64,000 nt of DNA, taken from positions 124,001 through 188,000 of the forward strand of contig CALYLX010000067.1 in the NCBI GenBank assembly GCA_944990035.1. Reading direction: 5' to 3'. Below are positions 56,840-64,000 of the stretch, one piece after another (the stretch's first letter is position 1; each line of letters starts with the position of its first letter). The notes beneath the pieces are model-generated. The model made no database searches, had not been told where the DNA came from, and saw only the letters and a list, made by a program, of their open reading frames with translations. A program made the translations under genes and the position numbers. Origin of the DNA: Clitopilus passeckerianus. Its lineage: Eukaryota > Basidiomycota > Agaricomycetes > Agaricales > Entolomataceae.

Positions 56840-58593
56840 TTACGCAGGCGTAATGGGGAACCATCTGTTGAAGACGACCTCAGGGTCGTACTGCTTCTTG
56901 ACAGTCTGAAGTCTAGCATAATTTTCTCCGAATGCGACCTTGGCCCTGGCTTCGACCTCCTCTGGTGTACCCGGTAAGCTGGCATCACCATCTAAGAAAA
57001 AGTGAATCAAGGTCAATGACAAGGAATCTGGCAGTTAAGACATTAAAGGCGAACCGTAGTTTGTGTATCCTATGCTCGATGCCATCTTTCCGCCAGTAAT
57101 GAGGTCACCAACCTCTTTCGCCAGCTCCCTCGCAATATCGACCTTCAGCTTTCCGTCATGTAAATCCTTGTCTTGCGCACCGAGCCACGAGAAGTGCAAC
57201 ACGATGTTGTGTGCCTTGGGAAGTCCTCGATTGAAGGCAGTTACGTTTTTGGGTAGCGCATCGATCTTGCCAGTGGGGTGGTAGTCGAAGAGCATTTTGG
57301 CTTGGATGCCATGGTATTCGGGTGATTTGCTAATCTCTAGGCAGCGTTGGAAGGCGGCGGAGAAAGCAGCAGGGTCGGGGGAGGTCCTGTAGACGGGTTT
57401 GCAATAGACACCTTGACCAGGTGCAGCAGCGAAATTCTGAGAAGGACGGTGATTAGACAGATGTTTTGAGATATTAGACCTTCACGTACGAGAGCACCAT
57501 TGACGACTTCGTAAGGAGTCTCAGCGGTATTATCTATAACAGGACCTGCGCAAGCTTAAGAAAGTGAAGCATCAAGGAACGTAAATGAAACGTACCGATG
57601 TCGAGGAACGCTTTGAAGTTCTCCCTTCCCTCGTCCACAGTGCCGTTATAGAACGGGAATGCGAGGATGGTTGGCTGTCAGAATCATCATGAGCAAACCA
57701 AACGCCGAATGACTGGAACGGCCGACTCACGTTTCCATCAGGCATCAGGAGGGGGATTTGCATCATCCCTTGCTTTTCGCCTGCAGTCTCCCACCACTTC
57801 TTCGTAACCTCCAGCAGCTTCTCACCCTGGTCTGCCGTGAACGCCAACATACCAAAGTAGACGGTGGGCCGTTGAGGATGAAGCTTAAATACGAATTCAG
57901 TGACGACACCGAAGTTGGAACCTCCGCCTCGTATACCCCAGAAGAGATCGAGATGGGAAGTCGAGGAAGCTGTGACAACCTCTCCAGATGCGAGGACGAC
58001 CGTTGCTTGAATGAGGTTGTCGACGGCTAATCCGTGCGACGACGTTTGCCAGCCATAGCCACCACCTGTTGAGACACTATTACACGGTCAATTACCAATT
58101 TAGAACTAGGTTGAACGTGAATACGAACCCTCCGACACCAGTCTAGAGAGGTATCATGTGAGTACTGCGTTTCATAAACTGAGATGAGACTGCTTACGGT
58201 GTTGACCGTCCCTGCAACGAGCGCCAATCCATATTTTATCGTCTCTTTATCCACTTGCTCCCAGATGGCACCACCACCAATGTACGCCAGCTCCTTCTCC
58301 TTATCAACACGAACTGAGCCGAGATGTCTTGAAAGGTCGATGGCTAGGCCACCTTCAACAGAAGAGGATCCGCCGAGGGTGTGGCCGCCTCCACGGACGG
58401 CGATTGGTAGATTGTTCGCCCTGGCGTACTTCAGAGCGAGAGCAACGTCCTCCGAATCTTTGGCAAAAGTGACGACTTCAGCCTTGCGTTCCGAAGTAAC
58501 GCACCAGCGTGCAATTGAGGTTGCGTGGTTCTCGTCAGAGGACGTGACGATGTCGCCTTTGAAAGACGATTTGAAGGAAGCGAAGTCAGACAT
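56840..58593 (-). CDS. FAD-linked oxidase, BBE type (paralog 1)
   Basis: Seven exons (58593-58198, 58142-58129, 58076-57731, 57674-57596, 57545-57490, 57436-57055, 56991-56840) encode 474 residues. An N-terminal PCMH-type FAD-binding domain carries VRGGGHTLGGSSS, where H71 is the expected covalent flavin ligand. GGGYGW and DNLIQATVV follow, then GIRGGGSNFGVVTEF. The C-terminal BBE motif ends NYARLQTVKKQYDPEVVFNR-W-F. The second flavin-linking cysteine of berberine bridge enzymes is absent near GVGG, so single covalent attachment is likely. The family oxidises alcohols, sugars or alkaloid-like substrates with O2. No signal peptide is obvious. Exon 2 is only 14 nt, and together with exon 3 it equals exon 2 of the paralog at 59807. 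Confidence 0.88.
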
Positions 58594-58650
58594 GGTGAAG
58601 ATGCTTCGCCTAGGTGGATCGATGAGCGGTGGGATGTAGGAACGAGAGCC

Positions 58651-58657
58651 TTTTATA
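58651..58657 (-). promoter_or_regulatory. TATA box of FAD oxidase paralog 1
   Basis: TATAAAA on the minus strand, 58 nt upstream of the start codon. Confidence 0.5.
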
Positions 58658-59806
58658 CAGCTACAAGATCTCCAAACCCGAGAAATCGATCAAGACGGTA
58701 GCTGTCATATCAGCGCAGCCTCGTGTTAGGTCTTCGATCACCGGGAAAAGAGACTAGGATCAGTGGGGTATGGAGTAATGAGCGGCAGTGGTCGTGACCG
58801 AAAGCGGTGTGACCGCTTCTGAGTAGAGCGCTCTCTTTCCTTTCTGTTAAACAGGTCAGGGTCGAGGTAAGTTCAGAGTTTGAGGAAGATATGGGGAAAC
58901 ATACCGTTTGGAACCGTACTTAGTCCTCGTAATTCCGCGGGAGGCCCGCAGATGTTACTCGCATCCCATGGCGTCGAGGACATGGTCAACTCTTTCGAGC
59001 TACTGACGTAGTTATGGAAGGATCAAAAGATATCGCGAGTTCAGATATATCGACTCTATAGGCTTCATATAACATTGATTGATAGATGACAGTGAGGTAA
59101 AAGGATGCCGCTGGCTGGTTCGACCCTCATATTCGTCAAATAGATGGCCTCGCTTTCACTATCGACGTTAGATCGATGGGTATCCAGATAAGAAACGGAG
59201 ATGAGGGTTTGGAAAGCTCGGTGGCTTTGAGTCTCCGAGATATGGGCGCGTTGACGGGCGTCGACCATCCCAGGGACGCAACTTGGTTAGTTTGCGAGAA
59301 AGTGTTGCAAGCGAGGTCCATTCCCATTTCAGAAGTATCGGTGGAAGAAATTCCTCTGAATTCTGGCCAGCAGAAGCTGTTGGATGCTCGCAAGGACTCG
59401 TTGAGGAGTGGAAACACAATGCCTGTTTGTTCGCGCTTGCAAAGGCTTTGCTTCGTTGATCGGGACGGGCGGCCCGGAGATATGTGGCTGTGCGCGTCGT
59501 TGCAGTCAGGCTATTAAATACGAACAAATCGACTTCCTCCCTGGTTTTCGTTGATTACACGCTGGTGATGAACGACGACAATAGACAGGTTCTTCAATGG
59601 AATATGGAAACAGATGAGCTCCATATGCTTTCAACCTTCGAGGAATTGCTACAGAACCGTCAGGGTATAAGGGGTTCCTCACTGACAACCTGATCGTAAG
59701 CGGTGCCACAGCCCCTGCCAGCCCCCATTCATCGTTTACGGCCAGCTGCACTCGATAAATGCCCTCCAGCAGACAGCCGACTTGCTAACCTACCTCTACT
59801 ATCCTC
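58658..59806. other. Divergent intergenic region between the two FAD oxidases
   Basis: About 1.1 kb separating two divergent genes and presumably carrying both promoters. Open frames of 80-119 codons lie on both strands between 59.1 and 59.75 kb, but they overlap antisense and show no domain, so I call none. A small gene here cannot be ruled out. Confidence 0.4.
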
Positions 59807-61570
59807 ATGAACTCTCTCGAAACCTTTGAAGTCTCCCTCAAAGGTGATGTCGTTCTACCGACATCCCCAGACTACCAGTCCTCCATTCGTCGTTTCGCAG
59901 TCAACACTGAACGCCCTGCCTCTCTTGTCGTCTTCCCCAAAGACCCTGCGGACGTCGCCCTCACTCTTTCCTTCGCTAAGTCCCAGGACTATCAGATAGC
60001 AATCCGTGGAGGCGGCCATAACCTTGCCGGGTCTTCGTCCGTCGAAGGAGGACTAGTGATTGATTTATCGAAGTACATCCATCACGTCCGAGTCGACGAG
60101 AAGGAGAAGCTGGGATATGTCGGTGGAGGCGCCCTCTGGGAGAAAGTCGATAAGGAGGCGATCAAGTATGGCTTAGCAGCCGTTGCCGGGACTATCAACA
60201 CCGTGAGTTCACCATACGCACTTGTGAATCTCGGAGACTGATACCCTTAATATTAGACGGGTGTAGGAGGCTTCACTCTCGGCGGAGGCTACGGCTTCTT
60301 AACATCCTCCTACGGACTCGCAATTGATAACCTCGTCCAAGTTACCATCGTAACCGCCTCTGGTTCCATCCTCACCGCATCCGCTACATCCCAACCAGAC
60401 CTATTCTGGGCCATCCGCGGTGGAGGGTGCAACTTTGGGGTCGTCACGGAATTCGTGTTCCAGTTGCATCCCCAACGGGCAACGGTTTACTTCGGGATTT
60501 TGATATACTCGATCGACAAAGCCGAGAAAGTTTTTGAAGTTACGAGGAAGTGGTGGGAGACGGCTGGGGAGAAGGAGAGTATGATGCAAATCGCTGGACT
60601 TGGACCAGATGAAAAGGTACAGCGCTCTATCCGATGTCTCCACCAGACGAAGCTGACTCGCTTGAACTGGGAAAGCCCGCGATTATAATAGCGCCATTCT
60701 ACAACGGATCGGAAGAGGAAGGAAGGAACAACTTCAAGGCTTTTTTAGACATTGGTAAGTCGACCCTACTCCCGGGCTGAGCTATCTCAGTACTGATAAA
60801 TCGAACGTTATAGGACCCATCGTTGACAAAACCTCCGAAATGCCATACGAATCCGTTAACGACTTCCTCGTAGGCTCTCCCCCTTCTCCTTGATTTACCT
60901 ACCCCTTAACCATGCTCTCCCCACAGAACTTCGCAGCCAAACCTGGGGCAGGGGTTTACACCAAAGGCGTCGCCCTCTCCCTCGCCACCGCACCTTATAC
61001 CACATTCGCCGCCGCCCTTACTCGCGCTCTTACCATCTCCCGAGCTCCAAAGGGCATGTATGGTGGTATCCAAGCGAAGTTCATGTTCGACTACCACCCT
61101 CCCGCAAAGCTACAAAGCGTCCCAAGTGAGGCGACTGCCTTCAGTCGAACTTCATTGGTTGATAGCAACGATAAGCCGTACAGCGTCGTCTTGCACTTCA
61201 GCTGGTCTGGAGAAACGGATGGAGAGAAGGTGGTGTTTGGAGGTGAAGAGAGAACGAAGACAGAGGTAGCGAGAGAGCTGGCGAGGGAGTTGGGTGAGAT
61301 TTTCACGGATGGGAAGATGGATAGGAATAAGAGCTACACGAATTATGGTTAGTTCTGATTTTATTCCTTTCCTAAGATCCAGCGTTTGACCGACCATTTG
61401 TGGTGATAGATGGTGATGCGAACTATACTCGTACGGGAGAAGATTCGGTATATGAGAAGACAAAACTCAAGTTCGGGGGAAACTATGCAAGGATGCAGAA
61501 GGTGAAGAAGATGTACGATCCATCCAACATGTTTGATCGTTGGTTTCCCGTACAACCCGCAGCGTGGTAG
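59807..61570 (+). CDS. FAD-linked oxidase, BBE type (paralog 2)
   Basis: Six exons (59807-60202, 60257-60616, 60676-60754, 60814-60869, 60927-61347, 61410-61570) encode 490 residues. The FAD-binding domain has IRGGGHNLAGSSS (H71, probable flavin ligand), TGVGGFTLGGGYGF, DNLVQ and AIRGGGCNFGVVTEF. The BBE tail ends MFDRWFPVQPAAW. Four exons have exactly the lengths of those of paralog 1 (396, 360 as 14+346, 79 and 56 nt), so the pair arose by duplication. The insertion in exon 5 (421 versus 382 nt) includes a charged EKVVFGGEERTK segment. The likely role is O2-dependent oxidation of a small molecule, perhaps in the same pathway as the adjacent aldo-keto reductase and transporter. Confidence 0.88.
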
Positions 61571-62655
61571 CACGTTTATGTTTATATCTACCACCTTGGT
61601 ACATTGTATGCGGAAAGAATATATTGGATGTCTTGTCCTACTCTAGCTTCCAGATCTTTCCGGAATATTTTGGAGGCGCCAGCCTTTAAAGGATGGTGTA
61701 GCAACTCTGGGAGGCTGGACCAATTGGCTCATCTTATGAAGAAACGTACTTTGCGGAGAGGATTTATAGCTCAATGACACGGGCAGCAGGGGAGGCAAAT
61801 CCTCGACTATGTTATCTCGTGGGATTCGAACTCAACACCCCGAACTCCTTATACTGCTTCTTGTGTACAATTAGAAACCGCTTTCTTAGCTGGACACTTA
61901 TATTTGAGCGAGCCAGGACCCCAAGCTCCGGAACCCACATTAGAGCGCCAAAACATTTGGCGCTCGGTACTAACAGCTTTTCCGAGAAATCACCGGCCAT
62001 CCTACCCCGCTTGGACCATGAAAGTCGCGACTTCTTCGAGCTTCTTCGTCGCTTCGTGACCGGATTCTGGAGTGCCAAGAGTTCTCAGCACCCTTCCACA
62101 CGTCTATATGCCGTAATTCATCGCGATATCCAGAATACGCGAGGAATACCTCACGTTTCAACTGTCATATGTGTGCAAGTCTTCAGGTCACTTGTACATC
62201 GAACTAGACAGGTTTACCTCGGGATGTGGATTAACCTAAGCCAAGACTTTCCAAAAGAATCTATAGAATGTCGAGTAAGTGCAACACCACGCGCTCGAGG
62301 GCCTGCTGATCCCTCCGAGATGACCAAAGAACAGAAAAGAAGCACGGTCTTGATCGGTGGGGAGAGGTGAGGAGTACGATTTGCTGAGAGATACCAAGTT
62401 ATGCGATGTCATGACACGTTCGGGAACGAGATGGGAGAAAAAGAGACGCGTTGAGACCTATATTCTGCCAGAGAAATCGGGATTTTCTGACCGTTTAGCC
62501 TGTCGTTACTCGCTAGCGTCTGGTTCCGTGTTCCTTTAGTAAGGCCTTAGAAAAACCCTATAAAACCTGACCAATCGGCGTCCCTTGCTCATCCTTTCTC
62601 CTCGCCTTCCGAGCATTGCTTTTTTACATCCACCAATATCGGCCCGTCACTTAGA
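61571..62655. other. Intergenic, with a degenerate tRNA-like element near 61760-61840
   Basis: An A-box-like TAGCTCAATGAC (61767) and B-box-like GGGATTCGAACTC (61820) lie at tRNA-like spacing, but stems are poor. A 198-codon open frame covering this element lacks any domain and is not called. Confidence 0.35.
62559..62565 (+). promoter_or_regulatory. TATA box of the DUF1349 gene at 62656
   Basis: TATAAAA 91 nt upstream of the start codon. A CCAAT sequence lies just downstream at 62571-62575. Confidence 0.5.
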
Positions 62656-63324
62656 ATGTCACTCGCACCCGCTCCAGCGCCGTTCTACCTCCAACCACTA
62701 CACACGACCCAAGCCGCACCAACCACCTTCCCCTTCAATTTCACCGTTCCACCCGTCACCGACCTCTGGCTCAAACCCGCCGCTTTCGACCACCCCGTCG
62801 GACCCGACAACTCACCCCTAGTCACCATAACCCAGCCTTCCTTCGTCGCATCCGTCCCATTAGGGTTCTTCCTCAAAGCGAGCGTCACTGTCTCGTTCAA
62901 GCCAGTTCAGCTGTACGACCAAGCAGGGTTGGTCATCGTCTTCCCGGAGGATCAGAATAAATGGATTAAAGCCGGGTTGGAATATACCGATGGGGAGCCG
63001 AAGAGGAGTAGTGTTGTTACTACTGGGGATGGGAGGGGTGCCGATTGGACGGTGGCGCCTCCTACTGCGAATACTACCAATCCGACGGATGGGAGGGTGA
63101 GGACCACGGTGGAGTTTGAGAGGGAGACTGGGAATACGACGAGTTTGTTTATTAAGATTGGGGGAGAGATCACGAGGGAGGTTACTTGGGTGTTTGCGAA
63201 GGGACCGGGGCAGACGAAGAATAAGGAGATTAAGGTTGGGTTCTATGGTGCACGACCGGCAGAGGAGGAAGCGGGGAACTTGGATGTTCTGATAGAAAAG
63301 TTCGAGGTGGTGACGAGAAAATGA
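62656..63324 (+). CDS. DUF1349 family protein (concanavalin A-like fold)
   Basis: A single exon of 222 codons. The sequence shows the typical DUF1349 order: TDLWLKPAAFDHP, then FLKASVTVSF, QLYDQAGLVIVFPEDQNKWIKAGLEY and DGEPKRSSVVT. The end of the domain follows (TSLFIKIGGEITREVTWVFA, then KVGFYGARPAEEE). Proteins of this family are small beta-sandwich proteins of unclear biochemical role, sometimes annotated as enolase-regulating after a yeast member. No signal peptide is visible, so it is probably cytosolic. It converges on a paralog at 63584-64000, with about 260 bp between the two stop codons. The start ATG has a close TATA box upstream. Intronless structure contrasts with the neighbouring multi-exon genes. 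Confidence 0.88.
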   Translation: MSLAPAPAPFYLQPLHTTQAAPTTFPFNFTVPPVTDLWLKPAAFDHPVGPDNSPLVTITQPSFVASVPLGFFLKASVTVSFKPVQLYDQAGLVIVFPEDQNKWIKAGLEYTDGEPKRSSVVTTGDGRGADWTVAPPTANTTNPTDGRVRTTVEFERETGNTTSLFIKIGGEITREVTWVFAKGPGQTKNKEIKVGFYGARPAEEEAGNLDVLIEKFEVVTRK

Positions 63325-63583
63325 AGGATGGAAGACACGAGGCACCGGGGACACAATCGTATGCTATTGTGCGAGTAGTATTGGATCGACTGAGCGAACA
63401 AATGTCCAAAGCACAATAGAGTAATTGAGGCAATAATGACGGAATGCCCATTCTGCTAAGTCAACACGGTGTTTAAAAGCCACAGAGCTGGCTGGGATCG
63501 GGTCCTGTAATTCGCGTGTCTTTATCATCCTAATCTGCGTACATTGGTGCGTTACTTCAACGTAGATTAATCAACAATCCCCC

Positions 63584-64000
63584 CTACTTTGTCTCAACCT
63601 CCCACCCCTCAATTACAACCTCCAAATCCCCCTCCCCCTCCCCCAACGGCCTCGCAGCATAAAATCCAACCCTCACCTCCTCATCCTGCCCCGCAAACAC
63701 CCACGTCACCTCCCTAACCATCTCTCCCCCAATCTTCACAAACAAACTCGACCTCGTCCCATCCGCTTCCCTCTCCACTTCCACCAACGCCCTCACCCGC
63801 CCAGTTAAGTCAACCGAATTTTTGACGGGAGGCGCCATACTCCAATCTGCGCTCACCCCGTTGCCGGGGGAAGAGACGATTCCGCGTTTAGGCTCGCCGT
63901 TGTATTGCTCGATGCCGGCTTTAATCCATTTCTTCTCGTCGCTTCCGAATAGAAGGACTAAGCCAGCTTGGTCGTAAAGCACTGTTGGTTGGTAGGAGAA
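63584..64000 (-). CDS. DUF1349 family protein, 5' end beyond the window
   Basis: A partial paralog of the gene at 62656, truncated by the window edge. The visible 138 codons read PTVLYDQAGLVLLFG, KKWIKAGIEQYNGEPKRGIV, SLFVKIGGEMVREVTWVFA and FYAARPLGEGEGDLEV, ending in VETK. A GTG at 63982 could be read as a start, but the homology continues upstream of it to the window end, so the true start lies outside. Convergent orientation and similarity to the neighbour point to an inverted tandem duplication. Confidence 0.87.
   Translation of the reverse strand, partial: FSYQPTVLYDQAGLVLLFGSDEKKWIKAGIEQYNGEPKRGIVSSPGNGVSADWSMAPPVKNSVDLTGRVRALVEVEREADGTRSSLFVKIGGEMVREVTWVFAGQDEEVRVGFYAARPLGEGEGDLEVVIEGWEVETK

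Noticed and set aside
61774..62370. 198-codon plus-strand frame between the oxidase and the DUF1349 gene
   Set aside because: It begins inside a tRNA-like element, shows no domain and has an implausible mix of residues.
1..64000. CRISPR arrays, rRNA genes or bacterial-type operons
   Set aside because: No regularly spaced repeats, no rRNA-like segments and no polycistronic layout were seen; the gene structures are eukaryotic.

Overview
The window looks like nuclear DNA of a mushroom-forming basidiomycete (Agaricomycetes). The evidence is the gene content and structure: genes broken by many 50-70 bp GT-AG introns, a NACHT-ankyrin protein whose N-terminal NACHT region is of the agaricomycete type, F-box genes, BBE-type FAD oxidases and DUF1349 proteins. 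Spacing is loose and much of the first 50 kb is accessory or decaying sequence.

Layout. Positions 1-29.4 kb hold a tandem array with a period of about 7.0-7.5 kb: the tail of one unit (1-1.3 kb), three full units (starting near 2.2, 9.7 and 16.7 kb) and a shortened fourth (25.5-29.4 kb). Each full unit has gene A (a predicted tail-anchored protein with a conserved glycine/histidine motif just before its only intron), an F-box gene B, and a long block C with remnants of a minus-strand gene. All four A copies are open. All three B copies are broken by different nonsense and frameshift lesions, and two of the stops are CpG-to-TpG type. Block C is mosaic between units.

From 29.4 to 38 kb and from 41.3 to 51 kb there are few convincing genes. 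This part holds diverged duplicate blocks (32.6/37.1 kb and 34.8/43.4 kb), a possible copia relic near 42.6 kb, and an unusual swarm of about twenty-five degenerate tRNA-like elements, several lacking an anticodon arm. Exceptions are a six-exon NACHT-ankyrin gene (minus, 38.4-41.3 kb) and a coiled-coil gene at 46.1-47.1 kb that carries one in-frame TAA or a 30-33 nt intron.

From 51 to 64 kb the sequence is ordinary and gene-dense: a nine-exon MATE transporter, an aldo-keto reductase, two divergently transcribed BBE/FAD oxidases and a convergent pair of DUF1349 proteins. Transporter, reductase and oxidases together resemble a small metabolic or detoxification cluster, but no core biosynthetic enzyme is visible. 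Splice models were built by hand from splice signals, frame and paralog comparison, with no transcript evidence.
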